A program made the translations under genes and the position numbers. Source: Pseudomonadota bacterium (GTDB lineage: Bacteria; Pseudomonadota; Alphaproteobacteria; Rhizobiales; Xanthobacteraceae). From it: a DNA stretch of 20,937 nucleotides. The notes beneath the pieces are model-generated. The model made no database searches. It was not told the DNA's origin and worked only from the letters and a program-made list of their open reading frames with translations. The stretch lies in NCBI GenBank assembly GCA_023442085.1, contig JAEZMT010000110.1, positions 1-20,937 of the forward strand, written 5' to 3'. Below, in pieces: positions 13,740-20,937 of the stretch; within the stretch, counting starts at the first letter, position 1; every line of letters begins with the position of its first letter.

Positions 13740-15620
13740 GTGACCACATTGCAAACCGAGGGGCAGGCCTGCCCCACGCCGCCCCATCTGCTGGGCTCAT
13801 CCTGGCGCCGCCGCCGCACCGCAGAGGCGGGCGCAAGCCGGGCACAGGCTGCACCGGTGGACCTTTGCCAGTATGCGCAACGGCCCCTCGCCTTCCTTGG
13901 ACGATACGTGGCGCGGCACCCGGTGCTGCACACGGTCATCCTCATCGCCGTGCTCGGCGCGGTCGCCGCATCGGTGAGCACCCAATATGGCGTGAAGCTG
14001 CTGGTGGATTCGCTCTCCGCCCCCGCCACGCCAGGTGCCGGCCCATGGATCGCGTTCCTCGTTCTGGTCGGCTTCATCGCCGCCGATACGCTGCTGTGGC
14101 GCGTGGCGAGCCTGTGCGCGGCCTATGCCTTCGTGGCGGTGACGGGCGATCTGAGATCGGACCTGTTCCGCCACCTCACCGGCCACGCCCCCGGCTATTT
14201 CACCGAGCGGCTGCCCGGCGTGCTGACGAGCCGCGTGACGGCGACCTCCAACGCCGTGTTCCAGATCGAGAACATGTTCGTCTGGAACGTGCTGCCGCCC
14301 TGCGTCGCCACCTTCGGCGCCATTCTCTTCCTCTCCCTCGTCAGCGTGGAGATGGCGGCGGTGCTGGTGGCGGTGGCGGGGATCGTGATGTTCGTCATGT
14401 TCCGCATCGCCGCCGCCGGCAAGCCGCTCCACCATTCCTTCGCCGACAAGGCGGCGGCTGTGGACGGGGAGATGGTGGACGTGGTGGGCAACATGGCGCT
14501 GGTCCGCGCCTTCGGCGCCATCTCCCGTGAACACCGGCGGTTCGACGCGACGGTGGCGGAGGAGATGACCGCCCGCCGCCGCAGCCTCATCTATCTGGAG
14601 CGCCTGCGCCTGCTCCACGCCGGCGTGGTGGTGGTGATGACCATCGGCCTCCTCGCCTGGGCCATCACGCTCTGGCAAAGCGGCCAGGCCAGCGCCGGCG
14701 ACGTGGTGCTGGTGTGCACGCTGGGCATCTCCGTTCTCAGCGCCACCCGCGATCTCGCCGTGGCACTGGTGGACGTGACGCAGCACCTCGCCCGCCTGTC
14801 CGAGGCGCTCGCCACTTTGCTCTCCCCCCACGAGATGCGCGATCATCCGGAGGCATCGGCGCTGGTGCCGGCCGGCGCGCGCGTCAGCTTCGAGAACATC
14901 TCCTTCGGCTTCCCCAACGGCCGGCGTGTGTTCGAGAATTTCAGCGCGGAGATCGAGGCCGGGCAGCGGGTCGGGCTGGTCGGCCCCTCCGGCGGCGGCA
15001 AGTCCACGCTGGTCGCGTTGCTCCAGCGCTTCTATGCGCTCGATGGCGGCCGCATCCTCATCGATGGGCAGGACATCGCCCGCAGCACCGAGGCGAGCCT
15101 GCGCCAGACCATCGCGCTGGTGCCGCAGGACACCGCCCTCCTCAACCGCAGCCTGCGCGAGAACATCCGCTACGGACGGCCCGAGGCGGGCGACGACGAG
15201 GTGTGGGACGCGGCCGTGGCGGCGCGCTGCCTGCCGTTCATCGAGGAATTGCCCGAGGGCCTCGACACCATCGTCGGCGACCGGGGCGTGAAGCTCTCTG
15301 GCGGGCAGCGCCAGCGCATCGCCATCGCCCGCGCCTTCATCAAGAATGCGCCCATCCTCATCCTCGACGAGGCGACCTCCGCGCTCGATACCGAGGCGGA
15401 GGAGGCGATCCGCACCGCTCTGGAGCGGCTGATGACCGGGCGCACCGTCATCACCATCGCCCACCGCCTCTCTACCTTGCGCAAGTTCGACCGCATCCTG
15501 GTCCTGCGGGGCGGCCGGCTGGTGGAGAGCGGGCCGCCGGAAGAGCTGATGCGGCGACCGGGCGTCTACAACGATCTCGTCTCGCGGGAACTGGGCCGCC
15601 TCTCCGAACAGGTGGTCTAG
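13740..15620 (+). CDS. ABC exporter half-transporter (membrane domain fused to ATPase)
   Basis: This is an inner-membrane exporter subunit that should work as a homodimer (type IV ABC exporter, MsbA/NdvA-like). The membrane domain with six helices spans residues about 60-345. The ATPase domain (about 380-620) has Walker A GPSGGGKS (415-422), the Q-loop VPQDTALLN (461-469), signature LSGGQRQR (519-526), Walker B ILILDE (539-544) and H-loop His575. All catalytic marks are present. With the GTG start at 13740 (GAGGG three bases upstream) it is 626 aa. The first 45 residues are hydrophilic and Arg-rich, so the GTG at 13857 is an alternative (587 aa). The open frame extends far upstream but overlaps the divergent PRC-barrel gene and is not coding there. 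The substrate (lipid, glycan or drug) cannot be told. Confidence 0.92.
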   Translation: MTTLQTEGQACPTPPHLLGSSWRRRRTAEAGASRAQAAPVDLCQYAQRPLAFLGRYVARHPVLHTVILIAVLGAVAASVSTQYGVKLLVDSLSAPATPGAGPWIAFLVLVGFIAADTLLWRVASLCAAYAFVAVTGDLRSDLFRHLTGHAPGYFTERLPGVLTSRVTATSNAVFQIENMFVWNVLPPCVATFGAILFLSLVSVEMAAVLVAVAGIVMFVMFRIAAAGKPLHHSFADKAAAVDGEMVDVVGNMALVRAFGAISREHRRFDATVAEEMTARRRSLIYLERLRLLHAGVVVVMTIGLLAWAITLWQSGQASAGDVVLVCTLGISVLSATRDLAVALVDVTQHLARLSEALATLLSPHEMRDHPEASALVPAGARVSFENISFGFPNGRRVFENFSAEIEAGQRVGLVGPSGGGKSTLVALLQRFYALDGGRILIDGQDIARSTEASLRQTIALVPQDTALLNRSLRENIRYGRPEAGDDEVWDAAVAARCLPFIEELPEGLDTIVGDRGVKLSGGQRQRIAIARAFIKNAPILILDEATSALDTEAEEAIRTALERLMTGRTVITIAHRLSTLRKFDRILVLRGGRLVESGPPEELMRRPGVYNDLVSRELGRLSEQVV

Positions 15621-15646
15621 GACTTCGCCTCCCGGAAGCCGTTGAT

Positions 15647-15682
15647 GCGGCGCACAAACGCCGCTCCGGCGTTGTGCGCCGC
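15647..15682 (+). terminator. Strong GC-rich hairpin after the ABC exporter gene
   Basis: Arms 15647-15662 and 15668-15682 pair over 15 bp with one bulged A and a 5-base loop (GCTCC), 26 bases past the stop. There is no T-run after it, so it may stabilise the 3' end or act as a T-less terminator. A smaller 6-bp hairpin lies at 15701-15717. Confidence 0.5.
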
Positions 15683-15831
15683 GCCGAAAGGCCAAAATGC
15701 CGTGGGCAAGCCCCACGCGGCGGGGCCTGTGGCGCCCAATCCCCCGCCTTTCCCCTTGAGCCCGGAGCGATCTTCGCAGACCGTTCAGCCCGCGAGTCGG
15801 CGCGCTCGCTTGCATCGGGCAAGAGGTCTCC

Positions 15832-17694
15832 ATGTCGCTACACACCCATGACCCTTCGGACGCCACCGGACGCGCGTGGGCGGTCAAGGCCAGCGCCGCC
15901 CTCGGCTGGCTCACGGAGATCCCCGCCGCGGCGCTGGTTGTGGCGGAGATCGTGGTGCTGCTGGCGGGCGTCATCTTCCGCTACGCCCTGCACAAACCGC
16001 TCATCTGGTCGGACGAGCTTGCCTCGATGCTCTTCCTCTGGCTGTCCATGTTCGGCGCGGTGATCGCGCTGAACCGGGGCGAGCACATGCGCATGACGGC
16101 CATCGTCGGCATGATGAAGCCGCGCGCCCGCGCCTTCTTCGACATGATCGCCATCGCCTCCGCCGTGGCCTTCCTGCTGATGATCCTCCATCCGGCCATC
16201 GAGTACGCGCAGGAGGAAGCCTATGTGGTGATGCCGGCGCTGGAGATCCCCAACACGTGGCGCGCCGCCGCCATCCCCGTGGGCACGGTGCTGATGCTGA
16301 TGGTGGGGCTGCTGAAGCTCGCCCAGCACGCCACCACGCGGGACACACTGCTCGCCATCGTCGTGGTCGCCGCCATCGTCGGCGGGTTCTACGCGCTGGG
16401 GCCGGTGTTCCGGACGCTCGGCAACTACAATCTCCTGATCTTCTTCCTGTTCGGCGTGGGTGTGATGGTGCTGATGGCGGTGCCCATCGCCTTCTCCTTC
16501 GGCATAGCCACCTTCGCCTACATCGCGCTGTCCACCCACACGCCGAGCATGGTGGTGATCGGCCGCTTCGACGAGGGCATGGGCCATCTCATCCTGCTCG
16601 CGGTGCCGCTGTTCGTGTTCCTCGGCCAGCTCATCGAGATGACGGGCATGGCCAAGGCCATGGTGGCCTTCCTCGCGAGCCTCCTCGGCCATGTGCGCGG
16701 CGGCCTGCATTATGTGCTGGTGGGCGCCATGTATCTCGTCTCCGGCATCTCCGGCTCGAAGGCGGCCGACATGGCCGCCGTCGCCCCGGTGCTGTTCCCG
16801 GAGATGACCAAGCGGGGCGCCAAGCCCGGCGACCTCGTGGCGCTGCTCTCCGCGACGGGCGCGCAGACGGAGACCATCCCGCCGTCCATCGTGCTCATCA
16901 CCATCGGCTCGGTCACGGGCGTGTCCATCGCCGCCCTCTTCACCGGCGGCCTCCTGCCGGCGCTGGTGCTCGCCATCGCGCTCTGCACGGTGGTGTGGTG
17001 GCGCTATCGCCATGAGGATCTGAGCGGCGTCGCCAAGGCGAGCTGGGGCGAGGTGGGGCGCGCCTTCATCATCTCCGTGCCGGCCATCGCCCTGCCCTTC
17101 GTCATCCGCGCGGCGGTGATCGAGGGCGTCGCCACGGCGACGGAGGTGTCGACCATCGGCATCGCCTATTCGGTGGTGGCGGGCCTGCTCATCTATCGGC
17201 GGTTCGATTTCCGCCGCCTGTTCCCCATGCTGGTGGACACGGCGGCGCTCTCCGGCGCCATCCTGTTCATCATCGGCGCGGCCACCGGCATGGCGTGGGC
17301 GCTCACCCAGTCCGGCTTCTCCAACGCGCTGGCCGAGGCCATGCGCGCGCTGCCGGGCGGGGCGGCGAGCTTCCTCGCGGTGTCCATCGTGGCGTTCGTG
17401 GTGCTGGGCTCGGTGCTGGAGGGCATCCCCGCCATCGTGCTGTTCGGCCCCCTGCTCTTCCCCATCGCGCGGCAGGTGGGGGTGAACGAGGTGCACTATT
17501 CGATGGTGGTGATCCTCGCCATGGGCATGGGCCTGTTCGCCCCGCCGTTCGGCGTCGGCTATTACGCCGCCTGCGCCATCAGCCGCATCAGCCCGGACGC
17601 GGGCATGAAGCCCATCGTGGGCTACATGATCGCGCTGCTCGTCGGCCTCATCATCGTCGCCGCCGTTCCGTGGATTTCCACCGGCTTCCTGTGA
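15832..17694 (+). CDS. TRAP transporter permease, fused DctQ-DctM
   Basis: This inner-membrane protein of 620 aa joins the small (DctQ, residues about 15-175) and large (DctM, about 180-620) TRAP subunits in one chain, with about 16 hydrophobic segments. The DctQ part shows the typical IWSDELASMLFLWLSMFGAV followed by RGEHMRM. The DctM part shows GSKAADMAAVAPVLFPEM and the ATGAQTETIPPS loop, a usual signature of the Na+-coupled elevator domain. The start at 15832 has AAGAGG five bases upstream. No DctP gene is adjacent. The gene is convergent with the acid-sugar catabolic operon, only 12 bases away, which suggests it imports that operon's substrate; this is inferred from context. The DctP partner could be encoded beyond the right end, or be the orphan at 6839-7930. 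Confidence 0.95.
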   Translation: MSLHTHDPSDATGRAWAVKASAALGWLTEIPAAALVVAEIVVLLAGVIFRYALHKPLIWSDELASMLFLWLSMFGAVIALNRGEHMRMTAIVGMMKPRARAFFDMIAIASAVAFLLMILHPAIEYAQEEAYVVMPALEIPNTWRAAAIPVGTVLMLMVGLLKLAQHATTRDTLLAIVVVAAIVGGFYALGPVFRTLGNYNLLIFFLFGVGVMVLMAVPIAFSFGIATFAYIALSTHTPSMVVIGRFDEGMGHLILLAVPLFVFLGQLIEMTGMAKAMVAFLASLLGHVRGGLHYVLVGAMYLVSGISGSKAADMAAVAPVLFPEMTKRGAKPGDLVALLSATGAQTETIPPSIVLITIGSVTGVSIAALFTGGLLPALVLAIALCTVVWWRYRHEDLSGVAKASWGEVGRAFIISVPAIALPFVIRAAVIEGVATATEVSTIGIAYSVVAGLLIYRRFDFRRLFPMLVDTAALSGAILFIIGAATGMAWALTQSGFSNALAEAMRALPGGAASFLAVSIVAFVVLGSVLEGIPAIVLFGPLLFPIARQVGVNEVHYSMVVILAMGMGLFAPPFGVGYYAACAISRISPDAGMKPIVGYMIALLVGLIIVAAVPWISTGFL

Positions 17695-17706
17695 CGGCCC
17701 CCAAAG

Positions 17707-18846
17707 TCACACGTAGCACGGGCCCTCGATGAGCGGGTGGGCGGCGAGGAAGGCCTCGTCCACCTCGATGCCGAGGCCCGGCCCCTCGCGGCAGGTGACG
17801 GTGCCGTCCGGCGCGAGCTGGTACGGCAGGCCGCACACCTCGTCGCGGAACGGGTTGTGGTGGGCGACGTCGCCCTCGAAATAGCCGGGATTGTCCACCG
17901 CGCACATCAGGTGCAGCGTCGCCACCATGTTGATGCCGGTGGCAGATGTGTGCGGGTTTACCGACATCTTCCAGGCGGATGCGAGCACCGCGATGCGGTG
18001 GCATTCGGTGATGCCGCCGGCCTTGGAGAGGTCCGGCTGCGCGAAGGAGACGGCCCCGTCCGCGATCAGGCGGGTGAACTCGAAGCGGGTATAGTGGTTC
18101 TCGCCCGCCGCCAGCGGCACGGTGCCGAGCTTCGCGGCATCCTGATAGCTGCGGTAATCGTGCGGCGGGAACGGCTCCTCGAACCAGCCGACCTTCGCCG
18201 CCTCATAGGCCGGCATCACCCGGCGCACGTCGTCCAGCGAGCATCCGGTGTTGCCGTCCACGAGGATGTCGATCTCGTCCCCCACCGCCGCGCGCACCGC
18301 CTCCACGCGTGCGATGTCGCGCCGGGGCGTGTCGCCCACCCGCAGCTTCAGGGCGCGATAGCCCTGCGCTACATAGGATTGCGCCTCCTCCGCCAGCGCC
18401 GCCGGATCCTGCCAGCCGAGCGAGATGCCGCCGGCATAGGCCTTGATCTTCTTCGGCGTCCCGCCGAGCAGCCGATGGATGGGCGCGTTCATCGCCTTGC
18501 CGCGGATGTCCCACAGGGCGATGTCGAGCCCGCTCAGGGCGAGCGCTGCCGCGGCGCCCATGCCGTGGCTGGCGAGCTGCATGCGGTAGACCTTCTGCCA
18601 CACGCCCACCACGTCCAGCGCATCCATGCCCAGCACCAGTTCCGACAGGGTGGTGTCGATGAGCTTCGCCACCGCGCCCGGGCAGCGGCCGTGATGGGCC
18701 TCGCCCCAGCCGACGATGCCCTCATCCGTCTCCACCCGCACCAGCACGGAATCCCGCTTCACCGCCCGTCCGATGCCGAGGGTGACGTTCTTGCCCTCGG
18801 GCACGCGGAAGGAGACGGGGACGGCACGGACGGAGGCGATGCGCAT
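17707..18846 (-). CDS. Enolase-superfamily enzyme, mandelate racemase subgroup
   Basis: This is a 379-aa enzyme of the mandelate racemase/muconate-lactonizing group, probably an acid-sugar dehydratase or racemase. Metal ligands are visible at Asp197 (VDGN), Glu223 (WFEEP) and Glu249 (AGEN). The His-Asp pair typical of the mandelate racemase subgroup is His299 (NPHT) with Asp272 (QPD). On the other face of the active site Lys167 stands in KLR instead of the KxK of mandelate racemase. The N-terminal capping domain spans about 1-125. It is the last gene of the minus-strand operon, 33 bases after the dehydrogenase gene, with a GAGAG site before ATG 18846. The exact substrate cannot be told: residues of the capping domain decide it. 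The cytoplasmic location is inferred from the absence of a signal peptide. Confidence 0.92.
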   Translation of the reverse strand: MRIASVRAVPVSFRVPEGKNVTLGIGRAVKRDSVLVRVETDEGIVGWGEAHHGRCPGAVAKLIDTTLSELVLGMDALDVVGVWQKVYRMQLASHGMGAAAALALSGLDIALWDIRGKAMNAPIHRLLGGTPKKIKAYAGGISLGWQDPAALAEEAQSYVAQGYRALKLRVGDTPRRDIARVEAVRAAVGDEIDILVDGNTGCSLDDVRRVMPAYEAAKVGWFEEPFPPHDYRSYQDAAKLGTVPLAAGENHYTRFEFTRLIADGAVSFAQPDLSKAGGITECHRIAVLASAWKMSVNPHTSATGINMVATLHLMCAVDNPGYFEGDVAHHNPFRDEVCGLPYQLAPDGTVTCREGPGLGIEVDEAFLAAHPLIEGPCYV

Positions 18847-18879
18847 GGGGCTCTCTCGATTCTGCTCTGGCGGCGCGGT

Positions 18880-19848
18880 TCAGCTGCGCGCTGCGCGGTA
18901 GTCGGGATTGACGAGGTTCTGCGGCTCGCCGTCCTTGAGGATGCGCAGCACCTCCTCGGCGGCGCCGATGCTCATGGCCCGCATGGAGGTGGCGGTGATG
19001 CCGGCGAGGTGGGGCGTCATCAGCAGGTTCGGCAGGTCGAAGAGCGGGCTGTCCGGCGGCACGGGATGGCTGTCGTAGACGTCGGTCGCGGCGCCCCCGA
19101 TCCACCCCGCCTTGAGGGCGGTGAGGAGCGCCTGCGTGTCCACGATAGGACCACGCGCCGGATTGATGAGCACGGCATCCGGCTTCATCCGGGCGAGGAG
19201 GCGCCCGTCCACGAGGCCCTTGGTCTGCGGCGTCAGCGGGCAGGCGATGACCACCGCGTCGCTCTGGGCGAACAGCGCCTCCAGATCGACCACCTCGATG
19301 CCCTCGACCGCCCCGCCGGAGCGCGACGCGCCGATGACGCGCATGCCGAACCCGGCCCGCGCGATGGCCGCGACCCGCTGGCCGATGGCGCCGAGCCCGA
19401 TGATGCCGAGGGTCGAACCCGCAATCTCGCGGGTGGCGTCGCCCAGCGCCCGGGCCGGGTTCCAGCCGTCCGACCTGAGCCGCGCATCCACACGCGCCAG
19501 CGGCCGGCGCAGGGCGAAGAGGGCGGAGAACACATATTCCGCCACGGTCTGCGTGTTGCTGCCCGGAAGGTTCGCCACCGGAATGCCGCGCGCGGTCGCC
19601 GCCGCGACGGGGATGAAATCGAGTCCCACCCCGTGCCGCACCACGCCCCGGACGCGCTCTGCGCCCTCGAACACATCGTCCGGCAGCTTGGCCCGCACGA
19701 TCACCGCATCGGCGTCGCGGGTGAGACGGCGCAGGGTGTCGTCGGAAGTGTCGGGGCCGACGACGATTTCGGCCACACCCTCCAGCAGCGCCGCGCCGTC
19801 CGGATGCAGCGCATTGGTGGCGAAGACGATCGGCCGCTCACGGACCAT
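18880..19848 (-). CDS. D-2-hydroxyacid dehydrogenase family protein
   Basis: This is an NAD(P)-dependent oxidoreductase of the D-isomer 2-hydroxyacid dehydrogenase family, 322 aa, normal length. It probably interconverts a 2-oxo and a 2-hydroxy acid. The Rossmann motif GLGAIG is at 151-156. The catalytic Arg232 (NPARG) and His280 (TPHLAG) are present. The position usually held by the catalytic Glu, just before Pro in DVxxxEP, is His261 (DVYDSHP); an acidic Asp259 lies two residues earlier. The start at 19848 (MVRERPIVFA) has GAAGG about nine bases upstream and overlaps the end of the FAH-family gene by 11 bases, indicating translational coupling. It likely handles an intermediate of the same acid-sugar pathway. 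Glyoxylate/hydroxypyruvate reductase activity is an alternative. Confidence 0.92.
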   Translation of the reverse strand: MVRERPIVFATNALHPDGAALLEGVAEIVVGPDTSDDTLRRLTRDADAVIVRAKLPDDVFEGAERVRGVVRHGVGLDFIPVAAATARGIPVANLPGSNTQTVAEYVFSALFALRRPLARVDARLRSDGWNPARALGDATREIAGSTLGIIGLGAIGQRVAAIARAGFGMRVIGASRSGGAVEGIEVVDLEALFAQSDAVVIACPLTPQTKGLVDGRLLARMKPDAVLINPARGPIVDTQALLTALKAGWIGGAATDVYDSHPVPPDSPLFDLPNLLMTPHLAGITATSMRAMSIGAAEEVLRILKDGEPQNLVNPDYRAARS

Positions 19849-20740
19849 AAGGCGCACCTTCCACGATGGGATTGACCAGAGTGCCGAGTCCTTCCACACG
19901 CGCACGCACCACGGAGCCGGGCTTGAGCCAGGCCGGCGGCTTGCGCATGCCGGCGACGCCGGCCGGCGTGCCGGTGGCGATCACGTCGCCCGGCTCCAGC
20001 GTGTGGGCCTGCGAGAGGCGCGAAACCAGATCGGCGATGTCGAACACGAGATCGGCGGAGACGCCCTCCTGCAGCCGGGCGCCGTCCACATCGAGGGAGA
20101 GCGCGAGCGCGTGCGGATCGGCGATCTCGTCGGCGCTTGCGAGAAAGGGGCCGAGGGGACCGAAGGTCGGCAGATTCTTGCCACGGGTGAAGCCGCCGTC
20201 GCGCTTGATCATCTCGCTGGCGCTGATGTCGTTGAACACGGCATAGGCGACGACGTGGGAGAGCGCGTCCTCGCGCGCCACGTCCTGCGCCCGGCGGCCG
20301 ATGACGGCGGCGATCTCCACCTCATAGGTGCAGCCGCCGATATCCGGGGGCAGAAGGATGGGCGCGCCCGGCCCGACCACGGTGGAGGCCTGCTTCATGA
20401 ACAGCACCGGCTCGGCCGGCGCCGCCATGCCGCGCTCGGCCAGCGCATCGCGATAATTGAAGGCGAGCGCGTAGATCCGCGGCGGCACATAGGGCGCCAG
20501 CAGGTCAATCTCGCGCACCGGGAGCCGCGCGGCATCGGAAAGCCCGTGGGCCGCGATGCGCGCGACCACCTCGGGCAGGCCGGCGGGGATCAGAGCATGC
20601 ACATGGGGCGCGACGCCGCCGAGGGCATCGGCCATGGCCGGATGGGCGAGGTCGAACACCACGTCATCGGCGCCCGCGCCATCGCCCTCAAGCACGCCGG
20701 CGCGGTCCTCGCCGGCGTGGCGGAAGCTCACGAAGCGCAT
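19838..20740 (-). CDS. Fumarylacetoacetate hydrolase (FAH) family protein
   Basis: This is a 300-aa protein of the FAH superfamily, whose members hydrolyse, decarboxylate or dehydrate 2-oxo acids with a divalent metal. The C-terminal FAH domain (about 85-298) shows metal ligands Glu140 and Glu142 (YEVEIA) and Asp171 (FNDISA), the RGKNLPTFGPLGPF loop (186-199) and ATGTPAGV (255-262). The N-terminal about 80 residues form the usual small domain. The lid motif that commonly reads NYxxH in hydrolase members is NYRDALAE here, so the His is absent. This may point to a dehydratase or another reaction. In sugar-acid pathways such enzymes act after an enolase-type dehydratase, for example on 2-keto-3-deoxy or 2,4-diketo acids. 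The gene starts 3 bases after the upstream enolase-superfamily gene and overlaps the dehydrogenase gene by 11 bases. Confidence 0.92.
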   Translation of the reverse strand: MRFVSFRHAGEDRAGVLEGDGAGADDVVFDLAHPAMADALGGVAPHVHALIPAGLPEVVARIAAHGLSDAARLPVREIDLLAPYVPPRIYALAFNYRDALAERGMAAPAEPVLFMKQASTVVGPGAPILLPPDIGGCTYEVEIAAVIGRRAQDVAREDALSHVVAYAVFNDISASEMIKRDGGFTRGKNLPTFGPLGPFLASADEIADPHALALSLDVDGARLQEGVSADLVFDIADLVSRLSQAHTLEPGDVIATGTPAGVAGMRKPPAWLKPGSVVRARVEGLGTLVNPIVEGAPYGP

Positions 20741-20743
20741 GGC

Positions 20744-20937
20744 TCATGCCACCCGGTAGCGGTCGATGACCGAGCGGTCGATCTCGATGCCGAGGCCGGG
20801 GCCGGTGGGGATCTTCACCCGGCCGCGCTCCTGCACGATGGGCTCCTTGGCGAGGTGATCGCGGAACGGGTTCTCGCACTGCTCGAACTCCAGCAGCGGC
20901 TCGAACGGGAACAGGCTCGGCGGCTGGTCCGCCAGGG
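20744..20937 (-). CDS. Enolase-superfamily protein, C-terminal fragment (partial)
   Basis: Only the last 64 codons are in the window; the 5' part lies to the right. The visible C-terminus contains FEQCENPFRDHL, a Gly-Arg-Val-Lys-Ile-Pro turn and GPGLGIEIDRSVIDRYRVA before the stop. The PGLGIEID ending is the usual C-terminal strand of the mandelate racemase/muconate-lactonizing family and resembles the end of the protein encoded at 17707-18846 (GPGLGIEVD). It is therefore a second, different enolase-superfamily member in the same operon. It is separated from the FAH-family gene by only 3 bases. The active-site residues are not visible, so the activity is open. Confidence 0.8.
   Translation of the reverse strand, partial: LADQPPSLFPFEPLLEFEQCENPFRDHLAKEPIVQERGRVKIPTGPGLGIEIDRSVIDRYRVA

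Noticed and set aside
13797..15974. 725-codon minus-strand open frame opposite the ABC exporter
   Set aside because: It is a His/Arg/Gly-rich shadow of a gene with all ABC motifs intact.
17737..19875. 712-codon plus-strand open frame opposite the enolase and dehydrogenase genes
   Set aside because: It has shadow composition, and both sense-strand genes carry full active-site motifs.

Overview
The window is GC-rich (about 70% in most coding stretches), densely packed bacterial DNA. It suggests an alphaproteobacterium of the order Hyphomicrobiales (Rhizobiales), possibly near Xanthobacteraceae. The evidence is the heterotetrameric glyQ/glyS glycyl-tRNA synthetase, an arsR-aqpS-arsC arsenic operon of the type known from Sinorhizobium meliloti, TRAP and branched-chain-amino-acid-type ABC binding proteins, and the codon usage. 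The taxonomic call is an inference. No rRNA, tRNA, CRISPR array, phage gene or transposase was seen.

Layout. (1) 1-55 is a near-perfect inverted repeat at the window edge, built from the 3' end of an ABC substrate-binding protein gene (33-1205, minus). (2) 1382-6131, minus: glyQ, an MHS-type MFS transporter and glyS, so the transporter separates the two synthetase subunit genes. glyS carries an AT-rich, in-frame, lysine-rich insertion. (3) 6342-6764, plus: a small exported protein made of three imperfect repeats, ending at a bidirectional terminator shared with a TRAP solute-binding protein gene (6839-7930, minus). (4) 8112-9260, minus: an Mrp/ApbC Fe-S carrier ATPase with a His-rich linker, divergent from (5) 9482-10982, plus: the tightly overlapping arsR-aqpS-arsC operon. 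(6) 11061-11612, plus: a stand-alone FtsH-type (M41-like) peptidase domain protein, overlapping tail-to-tail with an MFS gene (11578-12909, minus) that lies downstream of a PRC-barrel protein gene (12936-13592, minus). (7) 13740-15620, plus: an ABC exporter half-transporter. (8) 15832-17694, plus: a fused DctQ-DctM TRAP permease, convergent with (9) 17707-20937, minus: a catabolic operon holding the 3' end of one enolase-superfamily gene, a fumarylacetoacetase-family protein, a D-2-hydroxyacid dehydrogenase and a complete mandelate-racemase-type enolase-superfamily enzyme.

How the genes work together. The ars operon should give arsenate resistance: ArsC reduces arsenate and arsenite leaves through the aquaglyceroporin, under ArsR control. 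The right end looks like a module for uptake (TRAP permease) and breakdown (dehydratases, FAH-type enzyme, dehydrogenase) of a sugar acid or other hydroxy acid. Its substrate cannot be read from the sequence. The most unusual items are the glyS insertion, the edge palindrome, the three-repeat exported protein, the M41-like protein beside the ars operon, and the acid-sugar module.
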